Part shown: positions 1-7,782 of the stretch, piece by piece
Position numbering within the stretch: position 1 is the first letter of the stretch
Layout: every line of letters starts with the position of its first letter
Assembly (NCBI RefSeq): GCF_012932675.1
Contig: NZ_JAAIIF010000006.1
Location: 186,001-250,000, forward strand
Direction: 5' to 3'
DNA length: 64,000 nt
Origin: Bifidobacterium erythrocebi
GTDB lineage: Bacteria > Actinomycetota > Actinomycetes > Actinomycetales > Bifidobacteriaceae
Program-made: the position numbers and the translations under genes
The notes under the pieces: generated by a model
Databases searched by the model: none
Told to the model about the DNA's origin: nothing
Seen by the model: only the letters and a program-made list of their open reading frames with translations

Positions 1-228
1 CTCGACATCGATGCCGAATGGGACGACGAGAACGGGGAACACCACAAGGAACGCATGCACGGTTGGCCGGCCCGCATCTTCCAGCATGAAACCGACCATC
101 TGAGCGGTGAGCTGTACATCGACCAGGCCGAGATCCGTTCGCTCACCACCTATGAGAACCTTGAGGATTTCTGGTGCGAGGACCCCGTCCCCACACAGGC
201 CGCCAAGGAGCTCGGTTTCAAGCTGTGA
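1..228 (+). CDS. def: Peptide deformylase, C-terminal part (cut by window start)
   Basis: This is the last 75 codons of a reading frame that enters from the left edge. It carries the metal-binding motif QHETDHLSGELYID, the HExxH-type site of peptide deformylase. Its His and Glu residues bind the metal and activate water to remove the formyl group from the initiator methionine of new proteins. The tail after the motif is short and acidic, as in actinobacterial deformylases. The N-terminal half with the GxGxAAxQ and EGC(L) motifs lies outside the window. The family call rests on this single but diagnostic motif. Confidence 0.85.
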   Translation, partial: LDIDAEWDDENGEHHKERMHGWPARIFQHETDHLSGELYIDQAEIRSLTTYENLEDFWCEDPVPTQAAKELGFKL

Positions 229-242
229 CGGCGGAAGACGGC

Positions 243-1622
243 ATGACCTGGCGGAACGAGGCAAAAGGCGATATTGGGCAATGGCAGCTCGCCATGCCCA
301 AGGATGCGGATGGAAACACCATCGACTGGCAGTGGATCGGCTCGCTTGACCTGGATCGGGGCATCGGGTGTCTTGCACCGGAGGAGACTTCGGAATCGCT
401 TGACCCGCAACGCATCCATGACATGTTGCGCGACGACTACGCCACCCGCGACAGGCTTGAGCCGATCATCGCCCAATGCAGCACGTCGTTCATGACCGAT
501 TTCGACAGGCATATCGATTCATACCGGCTGCCGCGCGCGCTTGCTTATGCCAACCGTCGCCTGAACGACGAAATCGATCTGCTGCTGCTTGCCGGCGAAC
601 GGCTGAAGCTATGGACGGTGTCCCGTAAACGCCAGGGGCGCGGCACAGCCGTGGTGCTGGGAGCCCCCGAGCCGGGAGGGCATTTCCCTCCCGGTGTCGA
701 AGTCGACGATATCCGCGATCGTACGGCGGACATTCTCAACGAGCGCGCCGAGCGACGCAAGGCCGAACGCGCCCAACGTGCATCCGCATCCGCGCTCAGG
801 GAACAGGCCAGTCTTTCGGGAGTCGGCGGGGCGGCACATGCCGAAGGTGCAAGCCAGCCGACCGGGAAATCCACGCATGACTGGCGCAATGCATATCTGC
901 CCGGTCGCGACATCGACACGGTGATGGGCATCGACATCGAGACGACCGGAACTGACCCCGCCAGAACCTACATCATCGACGTCGGCTTCGAATACATGAA
1001 CATGCGTTCGCCTCGGCCGTCCGCAATGCCGGGCGGCTACGCATACGCCGAATCCCGGTATGCCTCGGGCGAGGCATATGGCCAGTCCAGGCTGAGTTTC
1101 GGCGTCACCGAACGGAACGCCGAGATCGGCAATCCGTTCATCGCCAAGCTCACCGGCATCGACGTGCATGACCGCGGTCCGGCCAGCGGATGCCGCATGT
1201 TCGACGAGTGGCCAGAAGCGCAGGCCGGCCTGCTGCAGCGTCTCATCCAGCAGCCGTATGTGGCACACAACGCCACCTTCGAACATGGTTTCTTCATGCT
1301 GAACGTCGCCGGATACGCCGAAGCCTACCGTGCCGGCGGCATCGTGATCGTCGACACGATGCCGATGAGCAGGCAATGGGACCCGGGCTCCGTGGCAAGC
1401 GACAGCCATCCGTATGGGGACAACACCCTGGACGCCTATGCCAAACGGCAAGGGGCCTTGAGCGCCGACCAGAACGAGCGGCATCTGGGATTGGAGGACG
1501 CCCATATCATGCTGGTGGCCATGAAGCATCATCTCGATTGGCTGCGTGAGCAGGGGAGTGGGCCCTGGGGCTCGGATGGCAGGCCGGGCGTCGGCGGCAA
1601 GCAGTGCGGGCGGCGCTACTAG
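243..1622 (+). CDS. DEDDh-family 3'-5' exonuclease
   Basis: A 459-residue protein whose C-terminal half is a DnaQ-like exonuclease domain. Exo I is IDIETTGTDP (D231, E233). Exo II is AHNATFEHGF, where Glu replaces the more usual Asp. Exo III is HLGLEDAH, giving the DEDDh signature of proofreading-type 3'-5' exonucleases. The first 220 residues match no family I recognise and are rich in Arg, Ala and Glu. An upstream in-frame ATG at 174 lies inside def; the ATG at 243 follows a GGAAG ribosome site and sits 14 bp after the def stop. Cotranscription with def is plausible. The substrate (repair DNA, oligonucleotides or RNA) cannot be read from the sequence. Confidence 0.8.
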   Translation: MTWRNEAKGDIGQWQLAMPKDADGNTIDWQWIGSLDLDRGIGCLAPEETSESLDPQRIHDMLRDDYATRDRLEPIIAQCSTSFMTDFDRHIDSYRLPRALAYANRRLNDEIDLLLLAGERLKLWTVSRKRQGRGTAVVLGAPEPGGHFPPGVEVDDIRDRTADILNERAERRKAERAQRASASALREQASLSGVGGAAHAEGASQPTGKSTHDWRNAYLPGRDIDTVMGIDIETTGTDPARTYIIDVGFEYMNMRSPRPSAMPGGYAYAESRYASGEAYGQSRLSFGVTERNAEIGNPFIAKLTGIDVHDRGPASGCRMFDEWPEAQAGLLQRLIQQPYVAHNATFEHGFFMLNVAGYAEAYRAGGIVIVDTMPMSRQWDPGSVASDSHPYGDNTLDAYAKRQGALSADQNERHLGLEDAHIMLVAMKHHLDWLREQGSGPWGSDGRPGVGGKQCGRRY

Positions 1623-1651
1623 CGGCGGCTGGCCACGAGCGTGGCGGTACC

Positions 1652-2815
1652 ATGGAAGCCATGCACAAGCAACAGCAGCCGCAGGGCGGCAAGCTCACCA
1701 TCGCAATGGTGGTCGATTCGGTGGGCAACCAGGGCAACGGCACGTCGAATTCGGCGCTGCAATGGGCGCATGAACTGGAACGGCAAGGCCACCATGTGAG
1801 GCTGGTTGGCATCGGAGCCCCCGTCTACGCCGCGCGCGTCCGCCATGTGCCCCTGGTTTCCTGGGTGGCCGCGAAGCAGCAGATGCAGTTCGCGCAGCCC
1901 GATGACGATCTGTTCCGCCGTGCCTTCAACGGCGTGGATGTGGTGCATGTCTACATGCCCTTCGCATTCGGGCGCAGAGCCGCCGCAGTCGCCAGGCAGA
2001 TGGGCATCCCGGTAACGGCCGGCTACCATGTGCAGCCGGAGAACGTACTATATTCCGCCGGGCCATTGCGATACGTCCCCGGCTTGCCCCATCTGATCTA
2101 CCGTCTGTTCCACTATTGGCTGTATCGCGACATCCGGCACATCCATGTGCCCACCGACATGACCGCGCGTTTGCTGCGCAGGAACGGATACCGGGCGAAG
2201 CTCCACGTGATCTCGAACGGGTATTCGCCGCGGTTCACGCCGTCCCCGTCGTCCCGGCGATCCGGTGACGGCAAGCCGTTCCGCATCATCGCGTCCGGCA
2301 GGCTGACCCACGAGAAGGACCACATCACACTGATCAAGGCGATCGAACGCAGCAGGCATGCGCAGGACATCGAGCTGGTCATTGCCGGCACCGGACCGCT
2401 GCGGCATTATCTCGACATCCAGGCGCGTCGCAGGCTCAAACGCCCGGCAAGTATCGGCTTTCATCGCAACGCCGACATGCCGGACCTGCTCTGTTCGGGC
2501 GATCTGCTGGTGCATTGCTCCATAGCGGACATCGAATCCATCAGCGTCATCGAAGGCATGGCGTGCGGTCTGGTGCCGGTCATCGCGGTATCCGACCTGT
2601 CCGCGGCAGGCCATTTCGCGCTGCTCCCGCAATCGAGGTTCCCTGTGCGTGACGCGGCGGCGCTCGCCAAGCGCATCGACTGGTGGATCGAACACCCGGA
2701 GGAGCGAGCCGAATGGAGCGAACGATATGCGCGGCATACGGCGCAATGCTATTCCGTGCGCTCCAGCGTGCAGGCCTTCGTGGCCATGGAACGCGAGGCT
2801 ATAGCAGATCGATGA
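1652..2815 (+). CDS. Glycosyltransferase family 4 (GT-B fold)
   Basis: A 387-residue GT-B glycosyltransferase. The N-terminal half shows the acceptor domain with VVDSVGNQGNG and VHVYMPFAFGRRAA. The C-terminal half has the donor-binding signature GRLTHEKDHITLIKAIE and the E-x7-E motif region IESISVIEGMACGLVPVI, typical of GT4 enzymes that move a sugar from an NDP-sugar to a lipid or polysaccharide. The chosen start at 1652 is 29 bp after the exonuclease stop; another ATG in frame follows at 1661. The 3' end overlaps the convergent threonine aldolase gene by 17 bp. The acceptor is unknown; cell-envelope glycolipid or polysaccharide synthesis is the likely role. Confidence 0.8.
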   Translation: MEAMHKQQQPQGGKLTIAMVVDSVGNQGNGTSNSALQWAHELERQGHHVRLVGIGAPVYAARVRHVPLVSWVAAKQQMQFAQPDDDLFRRAFNGVDVVHVYMPFAFGRRAAAVARQMGIPVTAGYHVQPENVLYSAGPLRYVPGLPHLIYRLFHYWLYRDIRHIHVPTDMTARLLRRNGYRAKLHVISNGYSPRFTPSPSSRRSGDGKPFRIIASGRLTHEKDHITLIKAIERSRHAQDIELVIAGTGPLRHYLDIQARRRLKRPASIGFHRNADMPDLLCSGDLLVHCSIADIESISVIEGMACGLVPVIAVSDLSAAGHFALLPQSRFPVRDAAALAKRIDWWIEHPEERAEWSERYARHTAQCYSVRSSVQAFVAMEREAIADR

Positions 2816-3824
2816 GCTGATCGGTCTGCTCCTTCGTGGTCGCCCAGCTGGTGCAGATGCGCATCACCGTATGCGTGTCGTCCGCCTTCTGTGTGAAGCC
2901 GAGCAGCACATGCTCTTCGAGCCGCATACGTGTCGGCTCGTCCAAGGTGACGAAGATCTGATTGGTCGGTGCGTCGAAGGTCAGCGTATAGCCCTTCTCG
3001 CGCAGCGCCTTGCGGATCCGATCCGCGCATTCGTTGGCGTTGCGGGCGATGCGGAAGTACAGGTCGTCGGTGAACAGCGCATCGAACTGCACGCCCAGTA
3101 GGAAGCCCTTGGCCAGCAGGGCGCCATGCTGCTTGATCAGGGTCAGGAAATGCCTGGGCGTGTTGTGCTTCGTGAACACCACCGCCTCGCCGAACATGGC
3201 ACCCACCTTGGTGCCGCCGATGTAGAACACGTCGGCGATGTCGGCCAGGTCCTGCAACGTCATGTCGCAGCCGGTCGCGGTAAGCGCGTAGCCGAGACGC
3301 GCGCCGTCCACGAACAGCGGCATATCGTATTTGTGCGCCACGTCGGCGATGGCCTGCAGACGCTCCTTGGAATATACGGTTCCGTATTCGCTCGACTGCG
3401 ATACATAGACGCAGCCGGGGAAGACCATGTGCTCGTAGTTGCCGTCCGCATAGAACGTCGCGCAGAACTCGTCGAGTTCCTTCGCGTCCATCAGACCGTT
3501 GTGGTGGGGGATGGTGAGCACCTTGTGACCGGAATACTCAATGGCACCGGCCTCATGCACGTTCGGATGCCCGGATTCGACGGCGACCACGCCCGCGTAC
3601 GGCGGGGTGATGGCGTCGATGACCACCTGGTTGGTCTGCGTGCCGCCGACAAGGAACCAGACATCGGCGTCCGGCTTGCCGCAGGCTTCACGGATCTTGG
3701 CCTTGGCCTGGTCGCAGATGGCGTCGCTGCCATAGCCGGGGTAGGAGTCGGTGCCGATGGCGTTGAGCGCATCGAGCACGGCCGGGTGCGCAGCCTGGGA
3801 GTAGTCGTTTTCAAAATGCAGCAT
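2799..3824 (-). CDS. ltaE: Low-specificity L-threonine aldolase family (PLP-dependent)
   Basis: A 341-residue fold-type I PLP enzyme of the beta-eliminating lyase/threonine aldolase family, which cleaves L-threonine or allo-threonine to glycine and acetaldehyde. It begins MLHFENDYSQAAHPAVLDAL and contains SYPGYGSD near the N-terminus, VDGARLGYAL with the cofactor-ring Asp, and the Schiff-base lysine in YIGGTKVGAMFGEA. The start at 3824 has a good ribosome site (AGGAAAGAG). Longer upstream extensions would run into tRNA-His. The gene lies 40 bp downstream of the tRNA-His terminator on the same strand. Substrate preference is inferred from the family only. Confidence 0.85.
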   Translation of the reverse strand: MLHFENDYSQAAHPAVLDALNAIGTDSYPGYGSDAICDQAKAKIREACGKPDADVWFLVGGTQTNQVVIDAITPPYAGVVAVESGHPNVHEAGAIEYSGHKVLTIPHHNGLMDAKELDEFCATFYADGNYEHMVFPGCVYVSQSSEYGTVYSKERLQAIADVAHKYDMPLFVDGARLGYALTATGCDMTLQDLADIADVFYIGGTKVGAMFGEAVVFTKHNTPRHFLTLIKQHGALLAKGFLLGVQFDALFTDDLYFRIARNANECADRIRKALREKGYTLTFDAPTNQIFVTLDEPTRMRLEEHVLLGFTQKADDTHTVMRICTSWATTKEQTDQLIDLL

Positions 3825-3865
3825 GGTGTCTCTTTCCTGCGTGGCTTGTGATTGGTTCGGATACG

Positions 3866-3893
3866 AAAAAACCCTTCCGCAGGGGAAGGGTTT
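3866..3893 (-). terminator. Rho-independent terminator of tRNA-His
   Basis: A perfect 10-bp inverted repeat (3869-3878 with 3884-3893, five-base loop) is followed on the minus strand by a run of T. It begins three bases beyond the encoded CCA of tRNA-His. Confidence 0.85.
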
Positions 3894-3895
3894 CG

Positions 3896-3972
3896 TGGGG
3901 TGGATAACGCGGCTCGAACGCGCGACCTTCTGAACCACAATCAGATGCTCTACCAACTGAGCTATATCCACC
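3896..3972 (-). tRNA. tRNA-His (anticodon GTG)
   Basis: On the minus strand the sequence folds into a full cloverleaf. The acceptor GTGGATA pairs with TATCCAC. The D arm is GCTCAGTTGGTAGAGC. The anticodon stem TCTGA/TCAGA encloses the loop TTGTGGT with anticodon GTG, and the T arm contains GTTCGAGCC. The extra 5' G at position -1, the histidine identity element, is encoded, and the 3' CCA is encoded too. A terminator follows directly. Confidence 0.95.
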
Positions 3973-4295
3973 ATGTTCATGTGAACGGCGAACCGTTTCG
4001 CACAACGAGTGATTACTATACACGGTTTTTCGTCTTCGTGTGCATCGGCGTGTTGCGGATACGCGTCGTGCATATGTCTTGCGTGCGTTATGGGGCAGAT
4101 GCGGCATATATGACGGGTTTTTCTCGTTCATAATATGAATGCTCCGATACATGGAAAGCGCTGCTGGGGCAAGGTGGGACGCGCTGTCCGAAGAACATGC
4201 CCAAAAGGCACAGCGGTCATGCCGGCGGCGGAGTGATCGGTTTTGTCCGCCCGGCATATGGAAAGAGAACACAAGAAGAGTACAAGAAGAGGAAA

Positions 4296-5345
4296 ATGCA
4301 GAAAGTCAAAGCCTTTGGAGATTGGCTTACCAAATGGTTCACTGCGATCGTGATCGTGTGGGCCGTCTTTAACTACTTCGTGCCGCAGACGAGCCTGTGG
4401 GGGAAGTCCTATACGGGGTACTTCCTGGGCGTCGTGCTGTTCGGCATGGGATTGACGCTGACGCTTGACGATTTCAAGCGCATCCTGACCCAGCCGCTGA
4501 TGGTGATCGTCGGCACCGTCGCGCATTTCGTCATCATGCCGCTCGTGGCGGTGCTGCTGTGCTGGATCTTCCATCTTGACGGTGCACTCGCCGTCGGTGT
4601 GATCCTGGTCGGCTGCTGCCCGTCCGGCACCTCGTCCAATGTGATGAGCTACCTGAGCCGTGGCGACGTGGCCCTGGACGTGTCCATCGGCATCCTGTCC
4701 ACGCTGTGCGCACCGTTCATGATCCCGCTGCTGATGCAGTGGCTCGCGTCCCAGTACGTGACGGTTCCCGCCCAGTCGCTGTTCCTCAATGCCGTCAAGG
4801 TGGTGCTGTTCCCGATCGCCCTTGGTGTGATCTGCCATGCCATCTTCAAGGAGAAGATCGAGAAGGTCACGGTCGCGCTGCCGATCGTTTCCCAGGTCGC
4901 CATCCTGCTCATCATCGGCGTGGTGGTCGCAGCCAACGGCCCGAAGCTGTTCGTGGCCTCCTCCCTGCTGGCCATTCCCGTGGTCATTCTTCATAACCTG
5001 TGCGGCTATGCGCTGGGCTTTGGTTTCTCCAAGCTCATGTACAAGGTGTATCCGAAGGGCTTCCGCTATGCGCAGCAGAAGGCCATCACCTTCGAGGTTG
5101 GCATGCAGGATTCCGCTTTGGGCGCGACCCTGGCGCTGACGTCGTTCGCGTCCAATCCGCTGGCCGCGGTTCCGTCCACGTTCTTCAGCGTGTGGCACAA
5201 CATCTCCGGTTCCGTGCTGTCGAGCTGGTGGCGTGAGCATGACGACAAGCATCAGATCCACCCGGATTCCGATAACGGAGAGAAAGGATCCGCTGCGAAG
5301 GCGCATGCCGACGGTGCTTCCGATACGAAGCCTGCCAACGCCTGA
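4296..5345 (+). CDS. Bile acid:sodium symporter (BASS) family transporter
   Basis: A 349-residue integral membrane protein with about nine or ten hydrophobic helices. Family features include FGMGLTLTLDDFKRILTQP in the second helix region and GCCPSGTSSNVMSYLSRGDVALDVS, which corresponds to the conserved sodium and substrate crossover region of BASS proteins. The charged C-terminal tail is cytoplasmic by prediction. The start at 4296 was chosen because AAGAGG sits just upstream; an ATG at 4197 would add a non-hydrophobic extension. It is a single-gene unit with its own terminator. Substrates in this family range from bile acids to pantoate and other organic acids, so the substrate is not assigned. 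Confidence 0.85.
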   Translation: MQKVKAFGDWLTKWFTAIVIVWAVFNYFVPQTSLWGKSYTGYFLGVVLFGMGLTLTLDDFKRILTQPLMVIVGTVAHFVIMPLVAVLLCWIFHLDGALAVGVILVGCCPSGTSSNVMSYLSRGDVALDVSIGILSTLCAPFMIPLLMQWLASQYVTVPAQSLFLNAVKVVLFPIALGVICHAIFKEKIEKVTVALPIVSQVAILLIIGVVVAANGPKLFVASSLLAIPVVILHNLCGYALGFGFSKLMYKVYPKGFRYAQQKAITFEVGMQDSALGATLALTSFASNPLAAVPSTFFSVWHNISGSVLSSWWREHDDKHQIHPDSDNGEKGSAAKAHADGASDTKPANA

Positions 5346-5362
5346 CGGCGAACGAGGCAGGC

Positions 5363-5412
5363 AACAGCCCCTGAACCGCGCAGAACGGATCAGGGGCTGT
5401 TCGTTTTCGTTG
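5363..5412 (+). terminator. Terminator after BASS transporter
   Basis: A 12-bp perfect inverted repeat (5363-5374 with 5390-5401) is followed by a T-rich stretch. Confidence 0.8.
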
Positions 5413-5523
5413 ATGGAAAACGATAAAATGTTCGTTTTTGTTCATTTGGTATTATTGCCATGATATGTTGAAAATATTGACGTTATGACCTGTTGCATGC
5501 CGTGTCGTATGTTCGGAATGATG

Positions 5524-5529
5524 TATACT
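5524..5529 (+). promoter_or_regulatory. Candidate -10 box (TATACT) of the structured RNA
   Basis: TATACT would place a start near 5536, just before the first helix of the structured RNA. No convincing -35 hexamer is present 16-18 bp upstream; TTGACG at 5477-5482 is too far away. The call therefore rests on the -10 alone. Confidence 0.35.
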
Positions 5530-5535
5530 GTAACC

Positions 5536-5800
5536 GAAGGCCGGAGTTGCAGACTGGTCGAGAATTCGTCAGATCGCAACGAAGCGCCATGGCCGTGAGG
5601 TACAAGCGCAACGCCTTCGAAATAATTGAAGATAGCAGGCATGCAAGCGGCGAGAAGTCAGCAAAGAGGCTGGGCCGCTGAAACGAGGTGATTGGTTCCG
5701 AAGCGCAGCGCAAGGTGGCGCGGACGCTCGGAAGCGAAACGATGAGATGGATAGCAGGAGGGTGGCTCCGGCAGCGGAATTGCCGGAGCCACCCTTTGTT
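5536..5800 (+). ncRNA. Candidate structured non-coding RNA, about 265 nt
   Basis: This stretch has no credible coding frame but folds into a chain of strong hairpins. GTTGC (5546-5550) pairs with GCAAC (5576-5580), with an inner CTG/CAG and CGA/TCG. GCCT (5613-5616) pairs with AGGC (5637-5640). AGCGGC (5646-5651) pairs with GCCGCT (5674-5679) around an inner CAGC/GCTG. TTCCG (5696-5700), AGCG and GCGC pair with GCGC, CGCT and CGGAA (5718-5733). The RNA would end in a 14-bp terminator hairpin. GATAGCAGG occurs twice (5631, 5750), and GAAACGA follows both of the last two hairpins. I do not see RNase P, SRP or tmRNA signature sequences. The class is unidentified; functional RNA is an inference from structure plus terminator. 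Confidence 0.6.
5760..5800 (+). terminator. Strong terminator of the structured RNA
   Basis: A 14-bp perfect GC-rich inverted repeat (5760-5773 with 5781-5794, seven-base loop) is followed by TTTGTT. Confidence 0.85.
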
Positions 5801-6018
5801 ATGTGCCGTTATGTGCCGCATGATTTTCATTGCAGATTCGTGATTGGCCTTGCTGGAGACCGCCGATGCGGCGGTTGATTCGCAACACCGATGTTGCCTT
5901 CGGGCGAGCCGGTTATGGGCGTGGTGATGGCGGTTCGCTCTTATTCGGTTTCATGGTTTCACATCTCTTGTACGGCAACAACGTGTTCTGTGTCTGGAGG
6001 TAGCTGTGATTCGTGCCA

Positions 6019-6487
6019 AGCCGCGCCAATCAGTCTCCTGCGTGGCGATTTCTGAATAGGTTCCACATTTGGCTGTGCTGAGATGTCGCCAGCGTAGCCG
6101 TTTCCGTATGGAGGCCAGGTCCGACCATGGGAGCAGGTCCCAGGTGCAGCCGTTGTGTAATGGTACCCGGGTTTTGCCACGCTGAGGGATGGTATATGAT
6201 GCCTAATCCGGCTGTGTTCCGTAGTTTGCCATGCTGAGGTGCAATACGTGATATCAAGCGCGGCTGGGATCCGTGTCTTGCTTCGCAGGATGCCCATTAG
6301 CGAGGCATGCCCGGAATAGGATCCGTGTCCTGCTGCGCTGAGCAGCCTTCTGTATGGCAGTTGTGGGCTACGCCCCATGTTTTGCCACGTTGGACTACCG
6401 TCAGTGGGTCTGTTTCCGGATGGGTTGCGGATTTGGCTTTGCGTGAGTGGAATCCGTATGGCTTGGTCCGGTAGTTTTCGCAATCCT
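6019..6487 (+). repeat. Degenerate tandem repeat array A, period about 52 bp
   Basis: A core resembling GGCCACGCTGAG recurs at about 6019, 6071, 6123 (weak), 6176, 6228, 6280, 6332, 6384 and 6436, giving steps of 52-53 bp. About 10 bp before several cores stands a second conserved block close to ATCCGTGT (for example 6270 and 6320). Units are only partly identical to each other. No open frame is shared by the units, and 52 is not a multiple of three, so the array is not a coding repeat. The flanks (5801-6018 and 6488-6777) hold nothing else I can identify. The same repeat returns at 7869-8284 and 56181-56542. Confidence 0.75.
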
Positions 6488-6777
6488 CCAGGGGGACTCC
6501 CCTCGATGCCACTGCAAGTAGCGCCTGTGGCTTGCTGCGTGGAAAAGGCGGGCTGGTGCTCTATTCAGGCGGATACTTCTACGTCTACCTCGGACATTGA
6601 CTGTATCTTGATGTATTGCTCTGCCGTTGGCGAGACAGCATTCGGGCGATGGTTTGGCCGCATGGTTGGCTGTATGGTATCGCCGAACCTTCCTCCGGCG
6701 AGTTATCCACAATCGTGGAACTATTGGAACACGCGTGCTTGGAGGGGGTCAATCCACATTTCTCCGAATGTCGCACC

Positions 6778-7782
6778 ATGCGAAGCGTGCTGGGTTATGT
6801 TCATTCCATGAGAAAACACACACGAATACGCGAACTGATATCGGATGCCACGGCGCAGCGGCGGTGCGTGCACTCGTCGGTGAGGTCGGAGGCGGCGGCG
6901 CTGCAACGAAGAGCCCAGGAAGGAGAGGAATTGATCCGCGTGGCTCCGGGGTATTATGCGCCGCGCGAATACTGGCAGGATCTTCGGCCTCCGGATCGTA
7001 CATTGCACTTGGCCCGGGCCGTGGGAATGAATCATCCGCAATGGGTGTTCACCGGTGCGGCTGCTGCGGCGGCATATGGCCTTGAACATCAGTGGACGGT
7101 GCATGACGGGACGCTTGCCATAACGGATGCCAAGCAGAATGATTTTTGCCGGGGAAGTGGGATCCGCAGACTGTACATACCGGTGGGCTATATGCAACCG
7201 GTCGAAGTGGTACATGGGATACGTGTTCCCGGCGTGGTGCAGACCGTACTGGATTGTGCGAGGCTGTTTGAGTTCTGCAACGCGATCCCGGTCGCGGATT
7301 CCGCATTGGCGCGGGGTGTGAAATACGACGAGCTGCTAAGTGGATGCATAGGGCTGAACGGTGAGCTACCCAAGGTGATGCGTGTGCTGAACCATGCCGA
7401 TGGGGCAAGCGAGAATGGCGGGGAATCGCTGGCTCGGGCGACGATTATCGAAGGCGGTTATGACAGACCGTTGCTGCAGATGCCGTTCGTCGATCCTGAA
7501 TCCGGCCGATGTTATAGGGCGGATTTCGTATGGGTGCTTCCGGACGGTTCGATTGTCATCGGCGAATTCGACGGCACCGGTAAGTATGTCGATCCTCTGA
7601 TGACCGATCGTAAAAGCATTCAGGCGACGGTCCACCTGGAGCGTGAACGTGAGACCGCTCTTCGTCGGGCTGGAGCACGAATGATCGTGCGCTTCACCTA
7701 TGACGATGTCGTGCGCCGTACGCCGTTGTGGCGCAAACTTGCGCAGGCCGGCGTACCTCGGTCCGATAGTGTGCGTGGCTGA
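6778..7782 (+). CDS. AbiEi-like winged-helix / DUF559-type nuclease-like protein
   Basis: A 334-residue protein. The N-terminal half resembles AbiEi-type antitoxin and transcriptional regulator domains: a helical start, then GEELIRVAPGYYAPREYW, a hallmark of the winged-helix wing, and later TVLDCARLFEF. The C-terminal third resembles DUF559/Vsr-type PD-(D/E)xK folds, with GESLARATIIEGG, YRADFVWVLPDGSIVIGEFDGTGKY (Asp, then Glu-x-Asp and Lys) and ERETALRRAGARMIVRFTYDD. No toxin partner lies next to it. The start is uncertain: 6778 has no clear ribosome site, and 6808 (MRKHTRIREL) is an alternative. It stands alone between two 52-bp repeat arrays. Function is unproven; a regulator or nuclease of a defence or mobile locus is possible. 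Confidence 0.6.
   Translation: MRSVLGYVHSMRKHTRIRELISDATAQRRCVHSSVRSEAAALQRRAQEGEELIRVAPGYYAPREYWQDLRPPDRTLHLARAVGMNHPQWVFTGAAAAAAYGLEHQWTVHDGTLAITDAKQNDFCRGSGIRRLYIPVGYMQPVEVVHGIRVPGVVQTVLDCARLFEFCNAIPVADSALARGVKYDELLSGCIGLNGELPKVMRVLNHADGASENGGESLARATIIEGGYDRPLLQMPFVDPESGRCYRADFVWVLPDGSIVIGEFDGTGKYVDPLMTDRKSIQATVHLERERETALRRAGARMIVRFTYDDVVRRTPLWRKLAQAGVPRSDSVRG

Noticed and set aside
5589-5681. Small reading frame (about 30 codons) inside the structured RNA candidate
   Set aside because: It has no ribosome binding site and overlaps paired arms of two hairpins; structure explains the sequence better than coding.
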